This document shows positions 16,840 through 26,932 of a stretch of 64,000 bases of DNA, piece by piece (position 1 is the stretch's first letter; each line of letters begins with the position of its first letter). Location: positions 1-64,000 of the forward strand of contig JAQVLA010000009.1 in NCBI GenBank assembly GCA_028704385.1, written 5' to 3'. The translations under genes were made by a program, and so were the position numbers. Source of the stretch: Bacteroidales bacterium (lineage in GTDB: Bacteria > Bacteroidota > Bacteroidia > Bacteroidales > F082). Below the pieces are notes generated by a model. That model had not been told where the DNA came from, did no database searches, and worked only from the letters and a program-made list of their open reading frames with translations.

Positions 16840-17381
16840 TGCACGATAAATTGAAACCTTCGATCAGGATTAATTTTCTGAAATTCATACTGACCCATAA
16901 AGCCTTTTGGTGTTTTGAGCCAGGCTTTACGAATGCCGCACTGGGAATAACCGGCCTTTGAAAACAATTGCAGACTGGCTTGATTATCTTCGCCTATAAG
17001 GCAGTATATCTGATTCAGATGCAAATGGCCAAAAATATATTGTTCGCTAAGCTTGAGCGCATTTAAAGCAATATGCCTTCCCCTGTATTCGGAGGCTATC
17101 AAAATACCAATTCCAATGCGCTCGTGAAAGGGATCAAAATCATAGAAATCTATACAACCGGCTGCCTGTTTTTTTTCCTTTAGCTCAATCATGATTCTGA
17201 GCTGTTTTTGGCTGTAAAGATCAGTATTGTTCATCAAAAACTGTTCAATCTGATGCATGGAATAAGGCATGATTGTATCACTGACACGCCAGATCTGCAT
17301 ATCATTTTCCCACTGATAGATCACTGCCGCATCTGAGGGTTCGGCTGCCCTGAGGTTTAATACATCATCCTGAATAAACAT
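16836..17381 (-). CDS. GNAT acetyltransferase, RimJ/RimL-like (181 aa)
   Basis: The protein has the GNAT acetyl-CoA fold: an N-terminal LRAAEPSDAAVIYQWEND segment, the central GIGILIASEYRGRHIALNAL (acetyl-CoA pyrophosphate loop) and a final NQASLQLFSKAGYSQCG helix. This set matches the ribosomal-protein and small-molecule N-acetyltransferases of the RimJ/RimL group. The frame opens at a TTG (17411) but the ATG at 17381 aligns better to the domain start. It overlaps mltG and follows dapF by 74 bases; the substrate is unknown. Confidence 0.85.
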   Translation of the reverse strand: MFIQDDVLNLRAAEPSDAAVIYQWENDMQIWRVSDTIMPYSMHQIEQFLMNNTDLYSQKQLRIMIELKEKKQAAGCIDFYDFDPFHERIGIGILIASEYRGRHIALNALKLSEQYIFGHLHLNQIYCLIGEDNQASLQLFSKAGYSQCGIRKAWLKTPKGFMGQYEFQKINPDRRFQFIVQ

Positions 17382-17455
17382 GCCCTGATATTTTGCGCCA
17401 CTAAGATACAAAGATTAGGGAAACGATGGGTATATAATGAAAATAGTAGCTTATA

Positions 17456-18286
17456 TCAACTACTTAAATTTTCATTTGATTGGCCTAAAAACTTTTCCGG
17501 AAAATGAATACTCCCTTCAAAAACAAACTTTACCGGGCCTCTCAGAAATATCTGTTTAAATCCCTGTTCGTCCCTGATCAGATTGACCTGCAAATCGCCA
17601 CCTTTTGTGGTGATAAAAAAGTGCTCATGACCTGTTTTTAAGGAAGCGGCTATAGCTGCGGCCGTAACCCCCGTTCCGCAGGAGAGTGTTTCGGCTTCCA
17701 CGCCCCTTTCAAAGGTTCGGAGCCAGAAATGATCATTGCTTAGGTATTGCAAAAAATTGACATTGACACCATTTTTGGAGATATGTTTATCGTGCCGGAT
17801 CGAAGCTCCGAGTTTTGCAACATCCAGGGATGCCAAATTGTCAACCTCCGTAACGTAATGAGGCGATCCGGTATTAACAAGCAGATATTTTTCGGTTTGG
17901 GTGTAAGAAGTAACGTCCTGCATACTTATTCTAACATCAAATTGTTGTTGATGTTCCATGATGATGGTTCCCTGATGCAAGCCGTCGACAGCTTCAAAGC
18001 TGAATTGTTTTTTGCTGCGGTCATTTAGATACCAGCAGGCAACAGCCACCCGGCTTCCGTTGCCACAAAGACTTCCTTCGTAACCATCAGCGTTATAATA
18101 ACTTATCCTGAAATCATGCTTTTTCGATTGAGAAAGAATGATCAGCCCATCAGCTCCAATACCTAAATGGCGGTGGCATAAGCGGGCGATTAAATCAGGT
18201 TGTGGATTTATATGTCCCTCATCAAGTACGATAAAGTCGTTTCCGGCTCCGTGAAACTTTTTAAAGGGGATATGTCGTGTTTTCAT
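17456..18286 (-). CDS. dapF: Diaminopimelate epimerase (276 aa)
   Basis: DapF converts LL- to meso-diaminopimelate for lysine and peptidoglycan. The two catalytic cysteines are present: Cys74 in SLCGNGSRVA and Cys203 in LSCGTGVTAAA. The usual FHGAGNDFIVLD start and the GIGADGLI motif are intact and the length is normal. It heads the operon dapF-GNAT-mltG-phosphohexomutase-DUF2279, which unites cell-wall precursor and glycan genes. It diverges from degP. Confidence 0.96.
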   Translation of the reverse strand: MKTRHIPFKKFHGAGNDFIVLDEGHINPQPDLIARLCHRHLGIGADGLIILSQSKKHDFRISYYNADGYEGSLCGNGSRVAVACWYLNDRSKKQFSFEAVDGLHQGTIIMEHQQQFDVRISMQDVTSYTQTEKYLLVNTGSPHYVTEVDNLASLDVAKLGASIRHDKHISKNGVNVNFLQYLSNDHFWLRTFERGVEAETLSCGTGVTAAAIAASLKTGHEHFFITTKGGDLQVNLIRDEQGFKQIFLRGPVKFVFEGSIHFPEKFLGQSNENLSS

Positions 18287-18366
18287 TGTTATCTTGCAGT
18301 GTTAAAACTTCTTAACTAAACATTTAGTGGTGTGAAATTTGTGGTAAAAGTAACAAAATAAAACAC

Positions 18367-18417
18367 GAATGGCCTTAACATCAATTAACAGTGTAATGTA
18401 AACTTTTAAGGCCATTC
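18367..18417. repeat. Perfect 12-bp inverted repeat upstream of degP
   Basis: GAATGGCCTTAA (18367-18378) and TTAAGGCCATTC (18406-18417) are exact reverse complements around 27 bases. The site lies in the divergent region between dapF and degP, 50 bases before the degP ATG. It could be a paired operator or an RNA leader hairpin. Confidence 0.75.
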
Positions 18418-18421
18418 AATC

Positions 18422-18452
18422 GTTTAACCAGAAAAAGCAACTGGTGTTAAAC
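18422..18452 (+). promoter_or_regulatory. Second hairpin in the degP leader
   Basis: GTTTAACCAG (18422-18431) pairs with CTGGTGTTAAAC (18441-18452) with a two-base bulge and a 9-base loop. It is only 4 bases from the first inverted repeat and 15 bases before the degP ATG, so if transcribed it would affect translation start. Confidence 0.55.
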
Positions 18453-18467
18453 TAAAATAAATACATC

Positions 18468-19958
18468 ATGAAGAAGAATAAAATTCAAATTGCCCGTAAC
18501 ATCGGTTTTATAACTGCCGGAGCCGTATTGATGGCTGGTATCATCGGGATCACGCAAAGTAACAAGCGCGAAAAAGGAATTTTCAATGAGGATAATATTG
18601 AACGTTTATCTGTGCAACCTCGCGTTCAGCCACGGACAGCCTCATTTGTTTCATTACCACAGGATATTGACTTTATTGACGCTGCCGAAAAAACAGTGAA
18701 TGCTGTAGTTCACATCCGGACTGAAATTATTCGTCGCAGCGCCACTTATGATGATTTCTTTGGGTCGTTGCGCGATTATTTTTATGGCAACCCGCATTCC
18801 ACGCCAAGCAGAAGGAGTTTGGTAGGTTTTGGTTCAGGTGTGGTGCTGTCAGCAGATGGATATATTGTAACGAATAACCATGTGGTTGAAGGTGCTGATA
18901 AGATTGAAGTCACCTTTAACGACAAGCGTAAGATGAATGCCACCATAATAGGTACAGATCCGAGTACCGACCTGGCACTTATCAAAGTGGATGCCGACCA
19001 GCTGGAATATCTGGAGTTTGGAAATTCAGATGATGTACGTATTGGTGAATGGGTGTTGGCTGTAGGAAATCCATTTAATCTTACATCAACGGTCACTGCC
19101 GGTATTGTAAGTGCCAAAGCACGAAACATCAATATTCTCGGAAATCGTTCATCTATCGAGTCATTTATCCAGACCGATGCGGTTATCAACCGTGGAAATA
19201 GTGGAGGTGCTCTTGTTAACAATCAGGGCGAACTGATTGGTATTAACGCAGCAATAGCTTCTCATACAGGTGTTTATGAAGGTTATAGTTTTGCGATTCC
19301 GGCAAATATTGTGCGCAAAGTAGTGGATGATTTAATTCGCTATGGTGAGCCGCAAAGGGCCTATCTGGGGGTGGAAATCCGTGAAATGACATTTGAATTG
19401 GCGGAGGAACTGGAGATGAAGGCGATAAAAGGAGTGTATGTGGCTGGCACCATGGAAAATGGCGGTGCTGCAGAAGCTGGCATTATGGCAGGTGATGTGA
19501 TACTGGATGTGGATGATCTGGAAGTGAACACACTTTCGCAACTGCTTGAGGTTGTGGGGCAACACCGTCCGGGTGATGAGGTAGAGGTTAGCGTTTTCAG
19601 AAAAGGAAAATTTCTCGACTTTGATGTCCTGCTCAAGAATCAGGAAGGCACTACTGAAGTGAAAAAGCGTGAAGCAGTGTTTTTTAGTGAAGCACTTGGT
19701 GTGAGTCTGGAACGTATCGGAAGCTCCGATAAAAATAATTTAGGCATCAACAATGGCCTTAAGGTTACGAATGTTGAAAATGGTATCATGAGCAGGGGAG
19801 GCATAAGTAAGGGATTTGTGATTACGCGCATCAACGGAATACAAGTTGACGACGAAGCTAGCCTAAAACAAGCTTTAGAAAGCAAAAGGGGCAATACTAC
19901 ACGGGTTGAAGGAATGTATCCAAACGGAATGAAAATAAGTTTTGAGTTTTTTGATTAA
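18468..19958 (+). CDS. degP: Periplasmic serine protease, DegP/HtrA type (496 aa)
   Basis: This trypsin-like protease and chaperone deals with misfolded envelope proteins. The N terminus is a membrane or signal segment (residues 11-30). The catalytic triad is His138 (NNHVVEGA), Asp168 (STDLALIK) and Ser245 (RGNSGGAL). Two PDZ domains follow, with peptide-binding YLGVEIRE near 295 and a second domain from about 410 (LGVSLERIG). The family is normally Do/DegQ-like; which of the two paralogue roles it has is undecided. It is monocistronic, preceded by two hairpins at 18367-18452. Confidence 0.94.
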   Translation: MKKNKIQIARNIGFITAGAVLMAGIIGITQSNKREKGIFNEDNIERLSVQPRVQPRTASFVSLPQDIDFIDAAEKTVNAVVHIRTEIIRRSATYDDFFGSLRDYFYGNPHSTPSRRSLVGFGSGVVLSADGYIVTNNHVVEGADKIEVTFNDKRKMNATIIGTDPSTDLALIKVDADQLEYLEFGNSDDVRIGEWVLAVGNPFNLTSTVTAGIVSAKARNINILGNRSSIESFIQTDAVINRGNSGGALVNNQGELIGINAAIASHTGVYEGYSFAIPANIVRKVVDDLIRYGEPQRAYLGVEIREMTFELAEELEMKAIKGVYVAGTMENGGAAEAGIMAGDVILDVDDLEVNTLSQLLEVVGQHRPGDEVEVSVFRKGKFLDFDVLLKNQEGTTEVKKREAVFFSEALGVSLERIGSSDKNNLGINNGLKVTNVENGIMSRGGISKGFVITRINGIQVDDEASLKQALESKRGNTTRVEGMYPNGMKISFEFFD

Positions 19959-19986
19959 TTTAGAATAATTTTAAATAAATTGCGTT

Positions 19987-20022
19987 CGAAAAGTGGGAGG
20001 AAATGAACACTTCCCTTTTTCG
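19987..20022 (+). terminator. Possible terminator after degP
   Basis: CGAAAA..GGGA pairs with TCCC..TTTTTCG across an 11-14 base loop, with a small internal loop. It lies about 30 bases past the degP stop. The T-run is part of the stem and no further tail follows, so termination is only possible. Confidence 0.35.
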
Positions 20023-20127
20023 GCATATATTGGTAACTGCAGATTGCCATAAGCCAGGTTCGAAAAAAAAGACCGAACCAAATTCATATTAAATTGTTAT
20101 AGCTATTACACTAAGAAAGGAAAAACC

Positions 20128-20994
20128 ATGAGGCAATTAAAGATCACAAAATCAATCACAAACCGTGAAACCGCCTCGTTGGATAAGTACCTCCAGGACA
20201 TCGGCAAGGAGGATATGATCACTGCCGATCAAGAAGTTGAGTTGGCACGAAAGATCAGGACAGGCGACCAAAAGGCACTCGAAAGGTTGGTAAATGCTAA
20301 CCTGAGGTTTGTCGTTTCGGTGGCCAAGCAATATCAGAATCAAGGACTTAGCCTGCCTGATCTGATCAACGAAGGAAATCTCGGACTGATCAAAGCGGCC
20401 CGCAGATTTGATGAGACAAGAGGGTTTAAGTTTATCTCGTACGCGGTTTGGTGGATACGACAATCCATTTTACAAGCGTTGGCAGAGCAGTCGCGTATCA
20501 TTCGTCTCCCGCTTAATCAGGTGGGTTCACTTAACAAGGTGCGCAAAGCTTCATCGCGGCTCGAACAGGAGTACGAACGTCAGCCTTCGACAGATGAAAT
20601 TGCTGAAAAGCTTGATCTGCCTGAACATAAGATTGATTCGGTGCTAAAAATCTCGACACGTTACATCTCGACTGATGCTCCGCTCAAGGAAGATGAGGAT
20701 ATGATGTTTCTGGATTCATACATCCCTGATGATGCGATGGATACTGACGAACCATTGATGCAGGAATCACTTGGAAGAGAAATTCAACGTTCGCTTGCCA
20801 CGCTAAGTGAAAAAGAAAGAGAAGTACTAAATATGTACTATGGTATTGGCATGAGTCACGGTTATACGCTTGAAGAAATCGGAGCGAAATTTGATCTCAC
20901 ACGCGAAAGGGTGCGCCAGATCAAGGAAAAAGCTATCCGACGACTTAAACACACCGCCCGCAGCCGCTTATTAAAAGCTTATCTGGGGCAATAA
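20128..20994 (+). CDS. rpoD: Primary sigma factor, RpoD/SigA (288 aa)
   Basis: The N terminus carries a short region 1.2 ([20 protein letters not shown]), then region 2 ([20 protein letters not shown] through [11 protein letters not shown], which binds the -10/-7 element), region 3, and region 4 with the HTH ([20 protein letters not shown]). No region 1.1 is present, and 288 residues is the normal length for Bacteroidota primary sigma. The usual -7 and -33 boxes of this window are its expected targets. It is followed by a good terminator at 21003-21034 and is not in an operon. Confidence 0.96.
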   Translation: MRQLKITKSITNRETASLDKYLQDIGKEDMITADQEVELARKIRTGDQKALERLVNANLRFVVSVAKQYQNQGLSLPDLINEGNLGLIKAARRFDETRGFKFISYAVWWIRQSILQALAEQSRIIRLPLNQVGSLNKVRKASSRLEQEYERQPSTDEIAEKLDLPEHKIDSVLKISTRYISTDAPLKEDEDMMFLDSYIPDDAMDTDEPLMQESLGREIQRSLATLSEKEREVLNMYYGIGMSHGYTLEEIGAKFDLTRERVRQIKEKAIRRLKHTARSRLLKAYLGQ

Positions 20995-21002
20995 ATATCA
21001 AG

Positions 21003-21034
21003 AAAACCTGCAAATTATTTTTGTAGGTTTTTTT
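21003..21034 (+). terminator. Intrinsic terminator of rpoD
   Basis: AAAACCTGCAAA pairs with TTTGTAGGTTTT (one G:T wobble) and is followed by a run of T. It begins 9 bases after the rpoD stop. Confidence 0.85.
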
Positions 21035-21045
21035 ATTAGATTTTC

Positions 21046-21059
21046 CGCAAACGTTTGCA
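21046..21059. promoter_or_regulatory. LacI-family-type operator palindrome before gap
   Basis: GCAAACGTTTGC at 21047-21058 is a perfect palindrome with the central CG typical of LacI/PurR-family operators. It sits 12 bases ahead of the TATATTTG promoter box (21071-21078), covering the -33 region, where a repressor would block transcription. The regulator itself is not in the window. Confidence 0.55.
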
Positions 21060-21070
21060 TTATATTCTCG

Positions 21071-21078
21071 TATATTTG
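21071..21078 (+). promoter_or_regulatory. gap promoter -7 box
   Basis: TATATTTG matches TAnnTTTG. The leader to the ATG at 21235 would be about 150 bases. The TTTG in the palindrome at 21054-21057 is only 13 bases upstream, so it is not an ideal -33 partner. Confidence 0.45.
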
Positions 21079-21234
21079 CAGCGAAAAGCTGACTGCCTTC
21101 CTCCGGAATGTTTGCTTATGCTGTTGTTTGTTTGGAGTGTTGGCATAAATGCTTGGAAACAAAATATTTATTGATCATAAACAACTGTAAATTGATTAAA
21201 CAACTTATCAAATAATATCCTAAAATTTAAGCTC

Positions 21235-22680
21235 ATGGAAAAATTCAATTCGTCTCTCCGGTCGTGGATTGACAATGAAAAAGCTGCCACTGATTTTATT
21301 GGCATAGTAAGCAAACTTTGGTTCGATAAGTCAATCGAGCTAATTTTACTCCGATCAGTATTGGTAAATCGCGGTTCCGGAAAAGTGCTCAACAAACACA
21401 TCCGGGCCGAAACCATCCTTAAGAAGCCCGTCAGGGTGCAGGATTCGTTGCTTATCGCAAACGCCATCCTGGAAGAGGACATCGCACCTGCCCGTATTGA
21501 CATCGGAAGGTTGAATTCTGAATGGACCGACGAAAAAGACAACTATCCATCTGTGAATGCCTTTGTTCGCGACAAATTACAAGCCTTTTTGCAGGCACCA
21601 CCACGAAGCACCAAAACTCAGGACGTCGTGCTTTATGGCTTTGGCCGCATAGGTCGTTTGCTGGCACGCGAACTCACTCAGTTTGCTGGTAATGGCACAC
21701 ATCTCAGACTACGTGCTATCGTAACGCGATCCAATTCTGAGGAAGACATTCATAAACGTGTCTCCTTGTTCAGAAAGGATTCTGTTCATGGTACTTTTGC
21801 CGGTGTTGCCAACGAAGATATTGAACAAAAAGCAATGATTGTTAATGGTCAGATCATCAAGTTTTTGGCTGGATCCAATCCGGAAGATATGGATTATGAA
21901 GCAGAGGGCATCCGGGATGCGCTAATAATTGACAATACCGGTATTTTAAGGGATAGGGACGGACTGGGCCGTCATCTGAAGGCCAAAGGTGTTTCAAAAG
22001 TATTACTCACAGCACCAGGCAAAGGCGATATTCCTAATGTGGTTTATGGTGTAAATCAGGATACCCTTGACCTGGATAAAGAGAAAATTTATTCGGCAGC
22101 TTCCTGCACTACCAACGCCATAGTTCCGGGTTTGGAAGTTATCGAACAGGCTTATGGCATTCAGAAAGGGCATATCGAAACCATTCACTCCTATACAAAC
22201 GACCAGAATCTACTGGATAACTACCACAAAAAATCAAGGAGAGGACGCTCTGCACCGCTCAATATGGTAATCACCGAAACAGGAGCCGGATCGGCAGCAG
22301 CCAAAGCCATACCATCGCTCAAAGGCAAGCTGACCAGCAATGCCGTGCGTGTTCCTACACCCAATGTTTCGCTGGCCATACTTACGCTGGAAGTAAACAA
22401 ACCTACCACGGTTGAGGAAGTGAATAAGTTGTTTTTAAATGCTTCGCTCAAAGGAAATTTGATCGAGCAAATTCGTTTTAGTAATTCTACTGAATTTGTT
22501 TCATCTGATGGTATTGGCGATTCCTGTGCCACCATCTTCGACAGCCCTGCCACCAAAGTGTCTGAGGATGGAAAAACAGTGATCCTGTATCTCTGGTATG
22601 ATAATGAATTTGGCTATACCAGTCAGGTGATCCGTCTGGCCCGGCACATCGGACAGGTAAAGAGTTACAGATATTACTAA
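21235..22680 (+). CDS. gap: Glyceraldehyde-3-phosphate dehydrogenase, long form (481 aa)
   Basis: The enzyme oxidises glyceraldehyde 3-phosphate with NAD(P) and phosphate in glycolysis or gluconeogenesis. The NAD loop GFGRIGR is at 135-141 and the catalytic Cys291 is in SAASCTTNAIVPGL; the family motif with the substrate-binding residues follows. The first about 125 residues are an extra N-terminal domain not found in the 330-residue classical enzyme; this long form occurs in Bacteroidota and some proteobacteria. Promoter region and a LacI-type palindrome are described at 21046-21078. A terminator at 22769 ends the transcript. Confidence 0.93.
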   Translation: MEKFNSSLRSWIDNEKAATDFIGIVSKLWFDKSIELILLRSVLVNRGSGKVLNKHIRAETILKKPVRVQDSLLIANAILEEDIAPARIDIGRLNSEWTDEKDNYPSVNAFVRDKLQAFLQAPPRSTKTQDVVLYGFGRIGRLLARELTQFAGNGTHLRLRAIVTRSNSEEDIHKRVSLFRKDSVHGTFAGVANEDIEQKAMIVNGQIIKFLAGSNPEDMDYEAEGIRDALIIDNTGILRDRDGLGRHLKAKGVSKVLLTAPGKGDIPNVVYGVNQDTLDLDKEKIYSAASCTTNAIVPGLEVIEQAYGIQKGHIETIHSYTNDQNLLDNYHKKSRRGRSAPLNMVITETGAGSAAAKAIPSLKGKLTSNAVRVPTPNVSLAILTLEVNKPTTVEEVNKLFLNASLKGNLIEQIRFSNSTEFVSSDGIGDSCATIFDSPATKVSEDGKTVILYLWYDNEFGYTSQVIRLARHIGQVKSYRYY

Positions 22681-22768
22681 AAGGTATCCTAATGATTTTT
22701 ACGGTCATTTACGTTTATTGAGTTTATTGAGAACATCTTCAGAGATTAGTTGAATACAGCAATTGTTG

Positions 22769-22807
22769 ACAAGGATGTGGATTATTTCTCACATCCTTGT
22801 TTTTTTG
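22769..22807 (+). terminator. Intrinsic terminator of gap
   Basis: ACAAGGATGTG (22769-22779) pairs perfectly with CACATCCTTGT (22790-22800), followed by six T. The loop is 10 bases. It lies 89 bases past the gap stop and just before the pyrG promoter. Confidence 0.88.
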
Positions 22808-22821
22808 GCTTTAAATAGTCT

Positions 22822-22829
22822 TAAATTTG
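22822..22829 (+). promoter_or_regulatory. pyrG promoter -7 box
   Basis: TAAATTTG matches the -7 consensus. A TTTG lies at 22804-22807, 14 bases upstream. The transcript would start near 22835, giving a leader of about 60 bases that contains the dyad at 22866-22880. Confidence 0.45.
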
Positions 22830-22852
22830 CCTGCTGAATCAGATAAGTTTAA

Positions 22853-24523
<1,671 letters not shown>

Positions 24524-24556
24524 AACTGCTGAGAAGACAATACTGACTTCTTAGGC

Positions 24557-24583
24557 TTGCTCTTAATAATTCTGCTATTTTTG
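24557..24583 (+). promoter_or_regulatory. yidC promoter
   Basis: CTTG at 24556-24559 and TATTTTTG at 24576-24583 are separated by 16 bases, close to the -33 / -7 pattern. The ATG is at 24607, giving a leader of about 20 bases. Confidence 0.5.
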
Positions 24584-24606
24584 CAGCTAAATAATTATTC
24601 GATCGC

Positions 24607-26562
24607 ATGAACAGAGATTCCATCATAGGATTTGTATTGATTGCCGCCATTCTTGTGGGTTATTCGATTTGGATGACACCTTCAAAGGAAGAAATGGAGG
24701 CCCGTCAGCGGAAAATTGATTCAATAGCAAAAGTACGTCACCAACAGCAGCTGCTTGATTCGGTTCGAATGGAAGCTGAACTGGCCAGGTTGGCCGAAGA
24801 AGTTAAGCAACAGACCAATCAATCAGACAGTGAATTGACCGGCACAGTTAACAAAGACAGTTTAGGTCAGTATTTGCAGGACAAGGAAAGATATGGTGCT
24901 TTTGCTCATGCTGCCAGAGGTGAAGAGGAATTGTATGTGATTGAAAATGAAGTGATGCGTATAAGCATCAGCAGTAGGGGCGGAGGAATAGTAGAGGCCG
25001 AGCTGAAGAACTATCAAACCTGGGACTCGCTGCCCTTGATCATCTTTGATCCGGATCAAACGAATCTTAATCTCTCCTTTTTTGCACGTAACAGAACCAT
25101 TAATACCAATGAATTATATTTTAAACCCTATATTAATGGCCGTCCATTCACAGGTGTTGAAAAACTGATTGCAGAGCATGACAGTTTGAATTTCAGTATG
25201 AGGTTGATGGTGGATGATGGTTTTGGACAGCCGGATCCAGGCAAGTATATTGCATTTGAATATGTTTTACAGCCGGAAGATTATATGTTGAGTTATGATA
25301 TACAGCTGGTTGGTATGCAGGATGTGATTGCTTCTAACGCCGGATTTCTGACCCTGGCCTGGGATGCCGATCTGCTTCAACACGAAAAAAGTGTTGACCG
25401 GTTTAATGGCTCAACAATTTATTTCAAACATCATAATGATGATGTGGATTACCTTTCGGAATCCAATGATGATGAGGAGGTTATTCGTACCCGGGTAAAA
25501 TGGGTGTCGTATAAGCAACGTTTTTTTAGTTCAAGCCTGATCGCCGACAATTATTTTGACAATGCCGAACTGAAAACCTTTACCAAGACTGGCAGAACAC
25601 ATCCGCGCTACCTCAAATCCATGAGCACCATTGTGGAAATGCCCTATACAGCCTCAGCATCCGAAACCATTCCGATGTCCTTTTATTTTGGCCCTAATAG
25701 TTATAACGAGATGCGTGCCTACAGGCTCGATCTGGAGCGACAGATACCACTGGGCTGGGGCTTTTTTCTGCTGGCCTGGATCAACATTTACATCGTAATT
25801 CCGGTTTTTGCTTTCCTTGGAAGTTATGGTTGGAACTATGGCATTGTCATTTTAATACTGACCATCTTACTCAAACTTGTACTCTTCCCGATCGCTTACA
25901 AAACCTATCTATCCTCTGCCAAGATGAGGGTGCTAAAACCTGAGATAGATGAGATCTCAGCTAAATTTCCCAAGAAGGAAGATGCCATGAAAAAACAACA
26001 GGCTGTGATGGCTCTGTATAAAAAAGCCGGTGCAAACCCCATGTCGGGTTGTATTCCCATGCTCTTGCAGATGCCCATTCTGATTGCGATGTTCCGCTTT
26101 TTCCCTTCCAGTATCGAATTGCGGCAGCAATCCTTTTTATGGGCAACGGACTTATCCAGCTACGACAGCATTTTGAACCTGCCATTTGAGATACCTTTTT
26201 ATGGCGATCATGTCAGTTTGTTTACTCTTTTAATGACGGTTTCAACTATTATTTATACCCACGTAAACAACCAGATGATGGGTTCGCAAAGTAATCAGCT
26301 TCCCGGTATGAAAACCATGATGTATATTATGCCGGTGATGTTCCTGGGGATCTTTAACAGCTATGCCTCTGGTTTGAGTTATTATTATTTCCTTGCGAAT
26401 ATGATCACTTTTGCTCAGATGTATATTTTCCGCATCAGTATTGACGAAAATAAACTGAGGGCACGGATTGAGCAAAACAAGAAAAAGCCGGTTACGAAAT
26501 CAGCATTCCAGCGGAGGCTTGAAGAAGCAGCAAAGCAACGTGGATATAAAATGCCAAAGTAA
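24607..26562 (+). CDS. yidC: Membrane protein insertase YidC (651 aa)
   Basis: YidC inserts and folds inner-membrane proteins, alone or with SecYEG. It has an N-terminal membrane anchor (SIIGFVLIAAILVGYSIW), a large periplasmic domain (to about 370), then the Oxa1-like core with five membrane segments (KLVLFPIAYKTYLSSAKMRV; MSGCIPMLLQMPILIAMFRF; a late MFLGIFNSYASGLSYYYFLA). The Gram-negative long form is normal in Bacteroidota. A Lys-rich tail (KKKPVTKSAFQRRLEEAAKQ) ends the protein. A haemoglobin gene starts 1 base after the stop. Confidence 0.96.
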   Translation: MNRDSIIGFVLIAAILVGYSIWMTPSKEEMEARQRKIDSIAKVRHQQQLLDSVRMEAELARLAEEVKQQTNQSDSELTGTVNKDSLGQYLQDKERYGAFAHAARGEEELYVIENEVMRISISSRGGGIVEAELKNYQTWDSLPLIIFDPDQTNLNLSFFARNRTINTNELYFKPYINGRPFTGVEKLIAEHDSLNFSMRLMVDDGFGQPDPGKYIAFEYVLQPEDYMLSYDIQLVGMQDVIASNAGFLTLAWDADLLQHEKSVDRFNGSTIYFKHHNDDVDYLSESNDDEEVIRTRVKWVSYKQRFFSSSLIADNYFDNAELKTFTKTGRTHPRYLKSMSTIVEMPYTASASETIPMSFYFGPNSYNEMRAYRLDLERQIPLGWGFFLLAWINIYIVIPVFAFLGSYGWNYGIVILILTILLKLVLFPIAYKTYLSSAKMRVLKPEIDEISAKFPKKEDAMKKQQAVMALYKKAGANPMSGCIPMLLQMPILIAMFRFFPSSIELRQQSFLWATDLSSYDSILNLPFEIPFYGDHVSLFTLLMTVSTIIYTHVNNQMMGSQSNQLPGMKTMMYIMPVMFLGIFNSYASGLSYYYFLANMITFAQMYIFRISIDENKLRARIEQNKKKPVTKSAFQRRLEEAAKQRGYKMPK

Positions 26563-26563
26563 G

Positions 26564-26932
26564 ATGATTCAACGCACTTTTTACGAAAGAATTGGACCTG
26601 AAAAATTGCAACAATTGATCGCCGGTTTTTACGAAGGAATCAGAGAAGATGAGGTGTTGCGGCCCATGTATCCAGGCGATCTGGAAGCGGCAGAGCGCCG
26701 TTTATATTTGTTTATGGTGCAATATCTTGGCGGCCCGGCAACTTATTCCGAGCGCAGAGGACATCCACGACTGAGGATGCGACACGTTCCGTTTCCGATT
26801 GATGAAGACGCCCGCGATCGTTGGTTGAAACACATGAAACGATCCATGGATAACATAGAAATGGAAGAAGAGTCCAGGAATTTCTTATGGTCGTATTTTA
26901 CTCAGACAGCAGATTTTTTGCGTAATCGCTAG
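26564..26932 (+). CDS. Truncated haemoglobin, group II-like (122 aa)
   Basis: A small globin, likely binding haem to handle oxygen or nitric oxide in the cytoplasm. The probable proximal His is His74 in RGHPRLRMRHVPF, with the group II hallmarks RRGHP upstream and Trp87 (DRWLKHM) on the G-helix. The upstream in-frame extension overlaps yidC and is rejected. The ATG at 26564 follows the yidC TAA with one base between, so translation is surely coupled and the globin is read on the yidC transcript. It converges on the next gene, whose stop codon abuts its own. Confidence 0.92.
   Translation: MIQRTFYERIGPEKLQQLIAGFYEGIREDEVLRPMYPGDLEAAERRLYLFMVQYLGGPATYSERRGHPRLRMRHVPFPIDEDARDRWLKHMKRSMDNIEMEEESRNFLWSYFTQTADFLRNR

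Noticed and set aside
18782-19222. 146-residue minus-strand frame inside degP
   Set aside because: Lies wholly inside the catalytic domain of degP; an antisense shadow.
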